A stretch of 64,000 bases of DNA from Bacillus sp. EB600 (GTDB taxonomy: Bacteria; Bacillota; Bacilli; Bacillales; Cytobacillaceae): the NCBI RefSeq assembly GCF_024494385.1, contig NZ_JAEVLT010000020.1, positions 23,485 through 87,484 of the forward strand. The letters run 5' to 3'. Made by a program: the position numbers and the translations under genes. The notes under the pieces are model-generated. The model was not told the origin of the DNA and searched no databases. It saw only the letters and a program-made list of their open reading frames with translations. Shown here piece by piece: positions 45,851 to 56,600 of this stretch; position 1 is the first letter of the stretch, and the number at the start of each line of letters is the position of its first letter.

Positions 45851-45865
45851 TAAAGGTACGCAAAA

Positions 45866-45899
45866 AGGCACTCCATCATAGGAATGGAGTGCTTTTTTT
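45866..45899 (+). terminator. intrinsic terminator of sspE
   Basis: Perfect 9-bp stem (GCACTCCAT / ATGGAGTGC) with 7-nt loop and seven T. Confidence 0.93.
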
Positions 45900-45901
45900 G
45901 A

Positions 45902-47104
45902 TTACGCCTTTATTTTTTCACGAATTAATCTTTTGTAACCACCATATAACCAGTCAGCGACTGCATAGTCTTGAGAAGTTCTTCCCTCAAAGATTGCGTC
46001 GCGTAAAAGAATGGTAATTGGATCTTCTGCATGAATGATTTCTCCCCATTTACGTGTATTTTAGCGGAACGAGGTTGACGTTCTGTTTGGTATTCTTGGA
46101 AGGCTTGCGCGTAATTGTCACCATGAATGTGCAGCATATCTGCTAGGTTATGAAGCATCTTCTAATGCCTGAACTCCGCCTTGTGCCAAGTATTGAAGCA
46201 TTGGATGTGCAGCATCTCCAAGAAGAGTAATATTGCCGTCTGTCCAGTTTGAAATTGGATTCCTGTCAGCCATAGGCCATCTGAATTGACGGTTGATGAA
46301 TGTTAATGAATGCTGCACAATTGAATGAGCACCGGCAAAACGTCTTTCTAATTCTTCAGGAGTTCCCCATTCTCTCCAGTTTGGTGAACCTGGCTCATAA
46401 TCGTAGCTCTTGAATACAACAACTTGGTTGTATAGTTCTTTTCTGCGTACTGGATATTGAACAAGGTGAAGATTTGGTCCAATCCACATGAATACATCAT
46501 CAAGGTCTAAATCATCTGTGATTTCAGTGATAGGAAGTGTACCGCGATAGGCAACATAGCCGGAGGGTACGACATCATCTTGACTAACATTAGGGCGGGT
46601 TTTTGACCAAATTCCATCCGCACCAACTGCAGCTTTACCTGTAGTCGTTTCCCCAACTTCATTGGTAACAATTACACCGCCGTCTTTATTTTCCACTTTT
46701 TGAATCTGCTGGTTTGTTTTAAGTGTAATCAAAGGGCTTGCTTCACATGCTTCTAAAAGGACTCTGTGTAAGTCGGAACGGTGCATAACCGCGTACGGGT
46801 GACCGTATCTTTGTTGGAAAGCTTTACCTAAGTCCATGGTGGCTAATTCTTTTCCAGTATAAATATCCTTTAAAACGAGCCTTTTTGGGAATACTGAAAT
46901 TTTAGAGATTTCTTCAGTTAAACCAAACCGGTCTTACACTGCCGTTCCGTTTGGTCCAAGTTGAAGTCCTGCACCGACTTCACCGAATTGTGCTGCTTGC
47001 TCCAGAACGATTGATTGTTTTCCCGCTTCTGCTGCGGCAAGAGCTGCTGCTAAACCGCCAATTCCCCCACCAATAATAACCATTTCATTTGTTACGTTTA
47101 CCAT
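45902..47104 (-). pseudogene. FAD-dependent aromatic hydroxylase, decayed (3-hydroxybenzoate 6-hydroxylase / salicylate hydroxylase type)
   Basis: Conceptual translation begins at ATG 47104 (GGGG upstream) with the FAD motif VIIGGGIGGLAAALAAAEAGK and GAGLQLGPNG. A TAA at 46935-46937 then interrupts it where a Leu codon (TTA) is expected. The frame resumes through GADGIWS and GDAAHPMLQYLAQGGVQALEDA, breaks near 46150 by a small deletion, reads HNLADMLHIHGDNYAQ in another frame, and breaks again near 46060. The end in yet another frame reads YAVADWLYGGYKRLIREKIKA. So there is one nonsense and at least two frame breaks. The ending resembles 3-hydroxybenzoate 6-hydroxylase, which makes gentisate. 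Confidence 0.9.
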
Positions 47105-47167
47105 GTTTCTATCCCCTTTTTAAAAAATTTTCATTAATCCAAGTTATTTATTTTATTAAACCGCTTA

Positions 47168-47379
47168 TTAACCTAATAACGGCTTGAACTCATCTTTAAC
47201 TTCCTGATAACCATTGTTGCTTTCGTATGCTTCTTCTCTTTCAACATTGAATTTTTCCATCATCGGCAAATCACTCGTTGAGAAGAGGTAAGAATCTTCA
47301 TTCGTAGATTATACTGGCTGATATCTTTAGTAAAATCTTAGACTATTTTGCTTTTCATAAAATCTATTGTTTTATCCAT
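47168..47379 (-). pseudogene. collapsed gentisate 1,2-dioxygenase-like gene
   Basis: The minus strand has a start at 47379 (GCGGGG upstream) reading MDKTIDFMKSKIV, a TAA at 47338-47340, then DFTKDISQYNLR. It then jumps, in a different frame at about 47300, to EDSYLFSTSDLPMMEKFNVEREEAYE ending at a stop at 47168. These pieces look like the extreme N- and C-terminal ends of a gentisate 1,2-dioxygenase-like cupin (usually about 350 aa), so roughly 280 codons have been deleted. It sits directly upstream of the broken hydroxylase that would make gentisate, in the same direction. Confidence 0.65.
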
Positions 47380-47583
47380 TACAGTACCCCGCTTTTTGAA
47401 AGTATTTTTAGTCTACTTCTTGAAGTTCTGACAGTGTTTTATGCTTTTGCAAAGTTGACCTCAATAGTGAAAACGTTTCCAAATATAGATAATAGGCCAG
47501 TAACTCTTTTTATTATCAATATAGTGAACTAGTTTCTCTATTTGATATTTTTATTTTATAATCATAATAGTCAAAATGTCAAC

Positions 47584-47602
47584 AATATTCAGAATGAATA
47601 TT
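47584..47602. promoter_or_regulatory. perfect dyad between the gentisate locus and the transporter
   Basis: AATATTCAGAATGAATATT is an 8-bp perfect inverted repeat with a 3-bp spacer, in the divergent promoter region between the collapsed dioxygenase (start 47379) and the transporter (start 47913). It is probably an operator for a regulator not encoded here. The rest of 47380-47912 is AT-rich and holds no gene I can support. Confidence 0.5.
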
Positions 47603-47912
47603 GAAAATTATTTTTCTCCCCCAAAAAAGAAGCTTAGTGTCTGTCATTATGTGGTTAATGGGTTGACTTTATTGAACTTAGAGCGATCAAGTGAAAAAAT
47701 ATATTTACTTCAAAATTAATATTTATATTATTGACAATTGTCAGAATATACATTATTCTCCGAATAGAGAACACAGTCATCTAAAAATAAAAATGATCAC
47801 TGTACTGTTTTCTGTTAACCAAATATTTAATAGAAGGGGAATAATGTATGAAATTAGTTACATTTTAGTTATGCGGGATTTACTAAATAAACAAATTGAG
47901 GAGATGAATTTA

Positions 47913-49283
47913 ATGGCGATAATAAATCCAACGGCAATTATAGCGAATAGCAAGTTTAATAAGTTTCATTTAAGTTTACTTATATGGGGATTGATCCTTA
48001 TCGTATTTGACGGATATGACATCGTTATTTATGGGACAGTTGTACCTGTATTAATCAAGGATTGGCATTTAAATGCAGTTCAGGCTGGAGCATTGGGAAG
48101 TTACGGATTGTTTGGGATGATGTTTGGCGCTATCCTGCTTGGTATATTAGCTGACTACATCGGCAGAAGAAAAGTGATTGTGGTTTCTTTATTTTTGTTT
48201 AGCTTATTTACCTTCTTGTGCGGGTTTACAAATAACCCAAACAGTTTCCTAATTTACCGGGTTCTGGCGGGACTAGGACTAGGTGGAATTATGCCTAATG
48301 TCATCGCTTTATTAACTGACTATACTCCGGCTAGAATTCGAAGCATGATTATTTCGATCGTACTGTGTGGTTATTCGATAGGGGGCATGCTGGCACCTAC
48401 ACTAGGGATTTTTGTAATGCCTACTTTTGGCTGGGAATCAATCTTTTGGTTTGCAGGTCTGCCATTGTTATTTCTTCCTTTTTTGTTAAAGCTATTGCCA
48501 GAATCCCCCGATTACTTAATAAAGAAGGGAAAAAAGGAAGAATTGACTGCTATTCTTTCTAAAATAAGTCCAACCTCAATATTTGATAAACATGCTGAAA
48601 TAGAAGACGTAAAAAAAGAACATTCAAAGGTCCCTGTTACCGGTTTATTTAAGGAATCCCGGGCGCTTAGTACAGTTATGTTTTGGGTTGCGTTTTTCTC
48701 ATGCTTACTGATGATTTACGGATTGAGCACGTGGCTTCCAAAACTTATGATGAATGCAGGGTACGGACTTAATTCAAGCTTGTTATTTCTCATTACTCTG
48801 CAGGGCGGCGCGATTGTAGGTTCACTTCTTATTGGCCGGCTTTGCGATAAATACGGCTTTAAACAAATGTTGGTTCCTTTGTATGCATTAGGTGCCATTA
48901 GCCTGATACTTCTCGGGTTTGGAGGAAGTACCATATTCATTTATGTACTTGTTGCGATTGCAGGGGCTTCTACAATCGGGGCGCAAAATCTTATCCAAGC
49001 ATATGTTTCCGAATATTATCCTCCTTTTATGAAATCTACAGCTTTAGGAACTGCTTCTGGGATTGGCAGAATGGGTGGAATACTGGGGCCTGTTTTAGGC
49101 GGTCTGCTGTTAGCAAGCAACTTGCCCGTTAATTTAAATTTTATTATCTTTGCTATTCCTGGATTTATGGCTGCATTTGCCCTAACATTGGTATCTGGAA
49201 AGGCAGCCTACTATAAAAAGCAGACTGCAAACGGGGAACAGACAAAGGAATCCTCCCAACAGAGCGTTGTGGAAATCAATTAA
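47913..49283 (+). CDS. MFS transporter, aromatic acid:H+ symporter family
   Basis: This 456-aa, twelve-helix transporter takes up aromatic acids with protons. The helix 1 signature FDGYDIVIYGTVVPVL matches the AAHS family (PcaK, BenK), the loop motif GILADYIGRRKVI is the MFS A-motif, and a second GRLCDKYGFKQ is in the other half. ATG 47913 is chosen because GAGGAG lies 9 nt upstream; the frame extends back to 47691 without sites. It is divergent from the decayed gentisate genes, so it likely imported 3-hydroxybenzoate or gentisate. It is still intact. Confidence 0.88.
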   Translation: MAIINPTAIIANSKFNKFHLSLLIWGLILIVFDGYDIVIYGTVVPVLIKDWHLNAVQAGALGSYGLFGMMFGAILLGILADYIGRRKVIVVSLFLFSLFTFLCGFTNNPNSFLIYRVLAGLGLGGIMPNVIALLTDYTPARIRSMIISIVLCGYSIGGMLAPTLGIFVMPTFGWESIFWFAGLPLLFLPFLLKLLPESPDYLIKKGKKEELTAILSKISPTSIFDKHAEIEDVKKEHSKVPVTGLFKESRALSTVMFWVAFFSCLLMIYGLSTWLPKLMMNAGYGLNSSLLFLITLQGGAIVGSLLIGRLCDKYGFKQMLVPLYALGAISLILLGFGGSTIFIYVLVAIAGASTIGAQNLIQAYVSEYYPPFMKSTALGTASGIGRMGGILGPVLGGLLLASNLPVNLNFIIFAIPGFMAAFALTLVSGKAAYYKKQTANGEQTKESSQQSVVEIN

Positions 49284-49292
49284 GTAAATTTG

Positions 49293-49337
49293 AAAAAGCC
49301 GTGTTTCAGATACAACTATGAAACACCGGCTTTTTTT
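49293..49337 (+). terminator. intrinsic terminator of the aromatic transporter
   Basis: AAAGCCGTGTTTCA pairs with TGAAACACCGGCTTT (one bulge) over a 10-nt loop, followed by TTTT. Confidence 0.9.
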
Positions 49338-49346
49338 ATGAAAATT

Positions 49347-49382
49347 ATCTAGCTCCAACGCTTCCGCTTTTCGATTAATCGA
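49347..49382. repeat. short fragment of the dispersed repeat
   Basis: ATCTAGCTCCAACGCTTCCGC and then TTTTCGATTAATCGAC; the inverse words AGCTAGA and GGAGCTAGATAAT occur at 98-108 and 62733. It follows the transporter terminator directly. Confidence 0.45.
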
Positions 49383-49479
49383 CAAAACTTCTTTTTAATC
49401 TACATAAGAAGTCAAAGGAAAATGAATCTAGTTCCAGAATAAATATTAAATAGAAAGTAAATAACAAGGCGGTGGAAAA

Positions 49480-49737
49480 ATGAATGATTTTAACCGTTTA
49501 GTTTATAAGCAAATGATGACGATGGATAAATTATTGTGTCTTCAAGGGGAATTAGAAAGATGCCAAAAAATTGAAGAAGAGTTACATAATTTACAGAAAG
49601 AAACAGAGGTTGAGAGCATTCAGATTGAAATCAATCGAATGAAAAAAGAGCTCTATGAGATCCAACAGATGTTTGAAAAGCAGACAGAAGAGGTTATTCA
49701 ATCGTATCGACAAATGGAAATAACTTCTTGTAGTTGA
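49480..49737 (+). CDS. ygaB: YgaB family coiled-coil protein
   Basis: This 85-aa protein is almost entirely heptad-like helix (ELERCQKIEEELHNLQKE, then IEINRMKKELYEIQQMFEKQ). Position between sspE and ntdP identifies it as YgaB, of unknown function. ATG lies 5 nt after GGCGGTGG. No signal or membrane segment. A weak terminator follows. Confidence 0.8.
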   Translation: MNDFNRLVYKQMMTMDKLLCLQGELERCQKIEEELHNLQKETEVESIQIEINRMKKELYEIQQMFEKQTEEVIQSYRQMEITSCS

Positions 49738-49788
49738 GTGGTATTTTCGTCGAATTTATTAAAATTAGATGAAAATATCATCAATTTC

Positions 49789-49823
49789 AGCCATGGGTCA
49801 TTGAAAACAATGGCTCTTTTGTT
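49789..49823 (+). terminator. probable terminator of ygaB
   Basis: AGCCAT pairs with ATGGCT, with an inner CATTG/CAATG alternative, followed by CTTTTGTTTT. Confidence 0.55.
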
Positions 49824-49957
49824 TTAAATTCCAGCTTGAAACGTTATAATAATAATAAATATTAAAATTTTAGAATTGTACTTTGTTTCCTTTTGTTGTT
49901 GAAATAGAATGGATCGATTGGTTACAAAGCGTTCAGGAATGAAAGTAGGGGAAAAAA

Positions 49958-50488
49958 ATGGGCGTACCCATCGAAGGAGCTCCAATACAAATACACAGCT
50001 ATAAACACAATGGGCACATCCATCGCATTTGGAATGAAACAACAGTTTTAAAAGGAACACAGAATTTAATCATTGGTGCAAATGATCGGACACTTGTTAC
50101 AGAATCAGATGGTAGAACGTGGATTACACGGGAACCGGCTATTTGTTATTTTCATTCTCAATATTGGTTTAATGTAATTGGAATGATTCGTGAAGATGGG
50201 ATTTATTATTATTGCAATATTAGCTCTCCGTTTATTTTTGATGGGGATGCAATAAAATATATTGACTATGACCTCGATATTAAAGTATTTCCGGATATGA
50301 CCTTCAACCTATTAGATGAGGATGAGTATGAGCGCCATCGTAAAGAAATGAAATATCCAGATGTGATTGATCAAATTTTAAAAAGAAATGTTGAAAAGCT
50401 TATTCGTTGGATCCGCCAGCGTAAGGGACCTTTTTCACCAGAATTTATTGATGTTTGGTATGAGAGGTATCTAACATACAGAGGTTAA
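49958..50488 (+). CDS. ntdP: nucleoside tri-/diphosphatase NtdP (DUF402, YgaC)
   Basis: This 176-aa DUF402 protein hydrolyses nucleoside tri- and diphosphates. Conserved blocks are [12 protein letters not shown] at residues 13-24, [12 protein letters not shown] and the acidic metal-binding run [13 protein letters not shown] then LLDEDEYE. The length equals B. subtilis YgaC. AGTAGGGG lies 6 nt before the ATG. Monocistronic: a strong terminator follows, before ygaD. Confidence 0.92.
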   Translation: MGVPIEGAPIQIHSYKHNGHIHRIWNETTVLKGTQNLIIGANDRTLVTESDGRTWITREPAICYFHSQYWFNVIGMIREDGIYYYCNISSPFIFDGDAIKYIDYDLDIKVFPDMTFNLLDEDEYERHRKEMKYPDVIDQILKRNVEKLIRWIRQRKGPFSPEFIDVWYERYLTYRG

Positions 50489-50512
50489 TTGGGATCAAGG
50501 GTTCATTATGGC

Positions 50513-50546
50513 TCCTGTTGATTATTTTATCAACAGGTTTTTCTTT
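50513..50546 (+). terminator. intrinsic terminator of ntdP
   Basis: Perfect 9-bp stem (CCTGTTGAT / ATCAACAGG), 6-nt loop, then TTTTTCTTT. It lies within the first codons of the longest open frame of the next gene, which shows that the longer start at 50508 is not used. Confidence 0.92.
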
Positions 50547-50564
50547 GGAAAAGAGGGGAACAGC

Positions 50565-52331
50565 TTGAACAGTATACGCCGGTATCTTGAATTTGTAAAA
50601 CCGTATCGGTTGCAAATTATTGGCACAATCATAATTGGACTTATTAAATTTTCAATTCCGCTAATTATACCATTGCTAATTAAATACGTGGTTGATGACA
50701 TAATAGGGAACAATCACTTAATGCAACAAGAAAAAATCAGCAAGCTATCTTTAATAATGGTATCCATGGTGGTAATTTTTGTTTTTCTAAGGCCACCGAT
50801 TGAGTATTACCGTCAGTATTATGCTCAATGGACTGCTAATAAAATTCTTTATGAGATTCGTGATAAATTATATAGTCATATCCAGAAGCTTAGTTTTAAA
50901 TATTATGCAAATAGTCGGTCTGGGGAAATTATTTCACGGATGATTAATGACGTTGAACAAACGAAAAACTTTGTTATCTCAGGGTTAATGAATCTTTGGC
51001 TCGATATGGCAACCATCATCATAGCAATTGTGATGATGTTTATGATGAGTAAAACTTTAACTGTTATGTCAATTTTGCTTTTTCCTCTTTACGCCTTTTC
51101 AGTAAGGTATTTTTTTGGAAGGCTTAGAAAGCTTACCAGAGTTCGTTCCCAAGCACTTGCAGAGGTGCAAAGCTATTTACATGAACGGGTACAAGGGATG
51201 GCAGTTATTAAAAGCTTTGCCATCGAAAAGTATGAACAATCCCAATTCGACAAACAAAATAAAAATTTTTTAGACAAGGCGATGCAGCATACGAGCTGGA
51301 ATGCAAAGTCATTTGCAGCAGTAAATACGATAACAGATATCGCACCGTTGCTGGTAATCGGTTATTCTGCCTATCTGGTTATCAATCATAGCCTTTCATT
51401 AGGTACTATGGTTGCTTTTTTTGCCTATATAGATAAGCTTTATAATCCATTAAGAAGACTTGTTAATTCGTCTACAACGATCACACAGTCGTTTGCATCA
51501 ATGGATCGCGTTTTTCAGTTGATGGATGAAAAATATGATATTGTCGATTTTCCCGATGCAATTGATTGCAGAGAGGTAAAAGGGGATGTTTCTTTCGAGA
51601 ATGTACAATTTGCATATGATGAAAAAGGCGAAATGGTTCTTAAGGACATATCTTTACATGTTAAAAAAGGGGAAACAATTGCCCTTGTTGGCATGAGCGG
51701 TGGCGGGAAATCTACATTTGTCAGTTTAATTCCACGTTTTTATGATGTTACCTCAGGCAGAATCCTTTTGGACGGTATCGATATTCGTCAATTTAAGGTT
51801 CAAACACTTCGAGATAAAATTGGTGTTGTTTTTCAAGACAATATCTTATTTAGTGAGTCTGTTAAAGACAATATCTTACTCGGTAAGCCTGGCGCTACTG
51901 ATGAAGAGGTGATTGAAGCGGCTAAAGCGGCAAATGCTCATGAATTTATCCTAGGCCTTTCTGAAGGCTATAATACGAAAGTGGGTGAAAGGGGTGTTAA
52001 GCTTTCTGGAGGGCAGAAACAACGGATTGCAATTGCCAGGGTGTTTTTGAAAAACCCCCCGCTTCTCATTTTGGATGAGGCCACCTCTGCACTTGATTTA
52101 GAAAGTGAGCATTCCATTCAGGAATCGGTGAACATATTAGCACATAACCGTACAACCTTTATTGTTGCCCATCGCTTATCGACAATTACCCACGCCAATC
52201 GAATTGTATTAATTGAAAATGGCGAAATAACAGAAGTTGGGACACACGATGAATTAATGGAACAAAAAGGAGGATACTACAATTTATTTCAAATTCAACA
52301 ATTGGAACATAAAGAACCCGATGCCGTTTAA
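50565..52331 (+). CDS. ygaD: ABC transporter, fused permease and ATP-binding domains (YgaD)
   Basis: This half-size exporter of about 588 aa works as a dimer. Six membrane helices (residues about 15-300) are followed by an ATPase domain with Walker [11 protein letters not shown]-loop VVFQDN, signature [14 protein letters not shown], Walker [13 protein letters not shown] and the H-loop His in VAHRLST. TTG 50565 is the start because AGAGGGGAA lies 6-8 nt upstream and the ATG at 50508 precedes the ntdP terminator. It resembles multidrug/lipid exporters such as MsbA and BmrA; the substrate is unknown. Confidence 0.92.
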   Translation: MNSIRRYLEFVKPYRLQIIGTIIIGLIKFSIPLIIPLLIKYVVDDIIGNNHLMQQEKISKLSLIMVSMVVIFVFLRPPIEYYRQYYAQWTANKILYEIRDKLYSHIQKLSFKYYANSRSGEIISRMINDVEQTKNFVISGLMNLWLDMATIIIAIVMMFMMSKTLTVMSILLFPLYAFSVRYFFGRLRKLTRVRSQALAEVQSYLHERVQGMAVIKSFAIEKYEQSQFDKQNKNFLDKAMQHTSWNAKSFAAVNTITDIAPLLVIGYSAYLVINHSLSLGTMVAFFAYIDKLYNPLRRLVNSSTTITQSFASMDRVFQLMDEKYDIVDFPDAIDCREVKGDVSFENVQFAYDEKGEMVLKDISLHVKKGETIALVGMSGGGKSTFVSLIPRFYDVTSGRILLDGIDIRQFKVQTLRDKIGVVFQDNILFSESVKDNILLGKPGATDEEVIEAAKAANAHEFILGLSEGYNTKVGERGVKLSGGQKQRIAIARVFLKNPPLLILDEATSALDLESEHSIQESVNILAHNRTTFIVAHRLSTITHANRIVLIENGEITEVGTHDELMEQKGGYYNLFQIQQLEHKEPDAV

Positions 52332-52349
52332 TACGGTATCGGGTTCTTT
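52311..52349. terminator. bidirectional terminator between ygaD and ygaE
   Basis: A 17-bp near-perfect stem (52311-52327 with 52333-52349) with loop TTAAT carries AAAGAACCCG on one side and CGGGTTCTTT on the other. The ygaD stop lies in the loop and the ygaE stop at its edge. Confidence 0.9.
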
Positions 52350-53425
52350 CAATTATTTTCTTGTTCTTTAATAGAAACTTCATTATTATGATAGGAATGA
52401 AAACTAGTAATCAATCTATCTAGGTGTCTAACATACTCTCCATATTCAATTATACCGGCTACAATTTGCATCGTATGGTAAAGTTGTGGGTCATCCTTGT
52501 TCACTAAATCTTTTTGATGGTCTAAAAAAAGTTCGACTAACTCTTTTTTATCTAGATTAAAATCTCCGTCTTCGATACTGGATGGAGTTGGTACCTTACC
52601 TATAAATCTTAGCATTAATTGTTCATGCTGGTAAATAAGAGAATCAAGTTGTTCTTGAATTGACAGTTGGAATTTTGGTGGTATATGGATCATTTCATTT
52701 TCAAAATGGTGCAACCGTTTTAAGGTCTCAAGACCTTTTTTAGCAGCAGAAATCATCTGGCGGTAAATCACTAGCTTACGTGACTTTTCCGGATTGTTCC
52801 TTTTCAAATAAATACGTTCTTCCCTGTACATTAAATAAAATTGTTCTGTTTTAATATTGCTTTCTTTAAGTTTATCAATATCATGTTTTAAAAGATTATG
52901 ATCAAATGCTTGCCTTGAACTAAGGCGTATCCATCGAATGATTTCCTCCGTTGTACTTGAAATCGAACTGAATAGCTTTTGTTCATATTTTGGAGGCATG
53001 AAAATAAGGTTTACGATAAATGCTGAAAAAACACCAAGCATGATCGTGGAGAATCGGATTATAGAAAACTGCAGAAAATTCCCCCCAGGTGTTTCCATAA
53101 TTGCTAGTAAGGTTACGAGGGAAAGACCGATTGTATTCTCAATTTTAAGCTTTAAGTTAATGATTATGACGGTAATGGCAGCCAGGCCAATCATAATAAA
53201 ATGGTTTCCGAGCAGAAGTACAAATAGGATGGAGATTACTGCACCAATGACATTCCCTTGGATTTGCTCGATAATGGTTAAATATGATCGATATATGGTC
53301 GGCTGAATAGCAAATATAGCAGCAATGGCTGCAAAAATAGGTGAGGGGGAATGTAAGATTTGACCAAGATAAAGGGATAATACAATCGCAATTCCCGTTT
53401 TAAAAATGCGGGCACCTAACTTCAT
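52349..53425 (-). CDS. ygaE: UPF0421 / DUF939 membrane protein (YgaE, aromatic acid exporter family)
   Basis: This 358-aa protein has an N-terminal half with about five hydrophobic helices (ARIFKTGIAIVLSLYLGQIL, then AAIAAIFAIQPTIYRS) and a C-terminal soluble helical domain from about residue 160. It matches YgaE, related to the FUSC/aromatic acid exporter superfamily; actual transport is unproven. The start at 53425 has only a weak AAGGAT. Converges on ygaD. Confidence 0.87.
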   Translation of the reverse strand: MKLGARIFKTGIAIVLSLYLGQILHSPSPIFAAIAAIFAIQPTIYRSYLTIIEQIQGNVIGAVISILFVLLLGNHFIMIGLAAITVIIINLKLKIENTIGLSLVTLLAIMETPGGNFLQFSIIRFSTIMLGVFSAFIVNLIFMPPKYEQKLFSSISSTTEEIIRWIRLSSRQAFDHNLLKHDIDKLKESNIKTEQFYLMYREERIYLKRNNPEKSRKLVIYRQMISAAKKGLETLKRLHHFENEMIHIPPKFQLSIQEQLDSLIYQHEQLMLRFIGKVPTPSSIEDGDFNLDKKELVELFLDHQKDLVNKDDPQLYHTMQIVAGIIEYGEYVRHLDRLITSFHSYHNNEVSIKEQENN

Positions 53426-53570
53426 AAATAGGTTTATCCTTTCAATTCAAACTTTATTTGCTGATAATTTCATTAATCAATGAAGCAATAATGTACTATA
53501 ACATTAATTAAACTTTTTATCCAAGATATTTTTTAACGTTACTGCAAAATAGTAATACTACATTATATGA

Positions 53571-53604
53571 CAAAAAAACATCCGCGGAAGCGGATGTTTT
53601 TTTG
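53571..53604. terminator. bidirectional terminator after gltB
   Basis: Perfect 8-bp stem (ACATCCGC / GCGGATGT) with a GGAA loop and seven A/T on each side. It sits at the stop codon of the minus-strand glutamate synthase. Confidence 0.92.
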
Positions 53605-56600
53605 TCATTCTGTAGATACGGATGGATCTGCTTGCTCTTTAACAGGAGTGATTTGAACAAAGTGCTCTTCAGGGTTTTCTAATAAGGCCTTTAGTAAAGT
53701 AGCTTCCGCTACTTGCCCATCTTTTTCGAGAAGTGCAATATACTGACCTAACAGTTCCTTAATATCCTGCTTTCCATGTGCATTTAAATCTGAAATAGAA
53801 ACTTTAGCACCTTTTGCAATTCTGCGCTGAATGGCATCCTTCGTTAAGCCCATTTCCGGTTGATGGCGGATGTAAACAGCTCCACCAGTCATACCTGCAC
53901 AGCACCATGGACCTGGATCACCTAGGACTAGCCCGCGGCCATTTGTCATATATTCAAACGCGAAACCTTTAATGTTTGCATTAGCACCAATGTTACCATG
54001 TTCCTTTGTAGGAATTGGTTTTTGAACTAAGCCGCCGATAATAATATCAGCACCTGAAAGACGAATTCCGGCACGTGCATCAGCATTTCCTTGAGCGACA
54101 AGTAAGCCTTTTTGTGCACCATAGCCGAAGCCTTTTCCGACTGATCCATTATAGTACTTACCATTTTTTCCTTTTGCTTTAAGGATTTGAATGCTGCCAC
54201 CGAATGAAGTTTTACCTACACCATCCTGGCCGCCGCCATTAACAGTAATAGAAATTCCTTCACTATTGTATGCTCCTAAGCCATTTCCTGGTATGGAACC
54301 TTCTTTATAATTTAAGCGGATGTTTGGAAGCTGACGATATGAGCCATCTAATCTTCCGCGTACCCTGTGGCACGAAACTCGGCTTCCAAGGACCCTTTGA
54401 TCAGATGTAATGCTGTGAAACTCTCGTGAAGAGTTCAATTGTTCAACACTGGCATCGAGGTACTCGGCACCCGCAGCCACTTGCATTTGGACTTGTTCAA
54501 GAGTTACTGGCTTTTCCATATGAGTAACTTTACCCATATCAATCTGCTTAAGTAAATAGGAAAGGTCAAGCTGGCGAGTACCCTTTACTTGTTCTAATAA
54601 ATCTGAACGGCCAACGACATCCTGTAATCTATTAATACCAACCGATGCTGCAATTTCTTTTAGTTCTGTACCAAAAGCTGTGAAAAGGTTCATAATTCCG
54701 TTGACAGCCAAGTCAAATTGGCGAGGCACAAAGCGTCGTAATCCATGATCTTTGGCTTGTGCTTCTGACTCAATTTGTGTTGCAATCCCCACATGACATG
54801 TATCTAAATGACACCCACGGCATGTAGTACAGCCAATTGAGAGCATTGCTAATGTTCCGAAGCCAACGCGGTTTGCACCAAGGAGCATAACTTTAATGAC
54901 ATCAAGGGCACTCTTCATACCGCCGTCTGCCCAGATTTCAACCTTGTGGCGAAGTCCGCTTTCAAGGAGAGCATTATGGGCTGCTTTAACACCAATTTCA
55001 ACTGGAAGACCAACGTATTGAAGGGCATGAATTCTTGCAGCACCAGTACCGCCATCAAATCCGCTGAGTGTAATAATATCTGCTCCGGCTTTCGCAATAC
55101 CGACTGCAATTGTACCGATATTTGGAACAACTGGAACCTTTACAGCGATCTTCGCTTGATCGTTTGCTGTTTTTAATTCTAAAATCATTTGTGCAAGGTC
55201 TTCGATGGAATATATATCATGATTATTTGATGGTGAAATTAAATCAGAACCAAGTGTTGCATTACGTGCAGCAGCAACCTTTGCAGTTACCTTTGATCCC
55301 GGTAAGTGCCCACCTTCCCCAGGCTTCGCACCTTGACCAATTTTAATTTCTAATAGGTTTGATGAGTTCAGCAGTTCCGCATTAACACCAAAACGTCCAG
55401 AAGCAATTTGTTGTCCTCTTGTTTTTGGATATTTGCCTAACATATCCTTTATTTCTCCGCCTTCACCATTTAAGCTAACCATATTTAAGCGGTCAGCACC
55501 TTCAGCATAGGCACGGAAGGCAGTTTCGTTTTGTGATCCAAACGACATTGAAGAAATAAGGAACGGCAGGCTATGCTCTCCAACCGTAATATCAACTTCT
55601 TCTGGAGAAATTGATTTTCCAGTTGCTTTTAATCCAGTTAAATGACGAATCGTTGTAGGATTTGCCAATTCTTGTTCAGTAATCTTATCACGGTAAACAC
55701 TATAATCGCCTGTTGCTGCCACTTCACTGATTGATTTCCAGATCCGTGGGAATAGGTGGAATGTCTTGCCTACCCGTTCATTTTCATTCTGATAATCTTC
55801 AGCTCTTGCAAATGCATCCTCTTCCAAGGCAGTAAAGTCATTTTCAAGTTCGTTAGACCCGAAAAAGTTTACGATGTTTAATACATCGGCAATTTGCTCA
55901 TTTAAACCAATTGACGAGAATAATCTGCCGTACCCACGTAATTCATGGATTCCAATTGTAGAGATCACTTTTTCTAGACCTTTAATTAGAGCACTGAACA
56001 GATTTAAAAGCGGTTTTGTATTTTCATCATTCATTACAGTCATAAACATATAATATGGGCTGACTAAATCAGCACCTAACCCAATAACGGTGATCATGTC
56101 ATGTAAGGAGCGAATTGCGGCAGAACGCAATAACAACGAACAATTTCTTCGTAACTCTGCTTTAACTAATGCTTGATCGATTGCTGAAACAGCCAAATGC
56201 GGGTCAATCCAAAATGAATTTTCTTGGTGTGCATTGGCATCATCTAAAACAATCAGCGTTTTACCAGCGACAACGGCTTGCACTGTTTCATTTGCCAATC
56301 TTTTTAGAGCAGCATCTAATTTTTCGCCTTTTGTAAATGTTATCGAAATGAAAGCTGTTTGCTTTTGATCTTGATAATACTGGACAACCTGGTCAAAGCT
56401 TGGCTGTTCTAACTCCTCTGAACAAGTAAAGCCGGCTTTACCTTCTATAAGAAGGGGAGAAGCTAACTCCATTACTGTACCAATCTCTTCATGTGTTGTT
56501 AATGAAGGACGTTTACCAACAATGACGCGTGTGGAAAAGTGCTCTGTTTCACGATCGCGGTCAATAGCAGGATTGGTAACAACAGCAACGCTTTCCTTAA

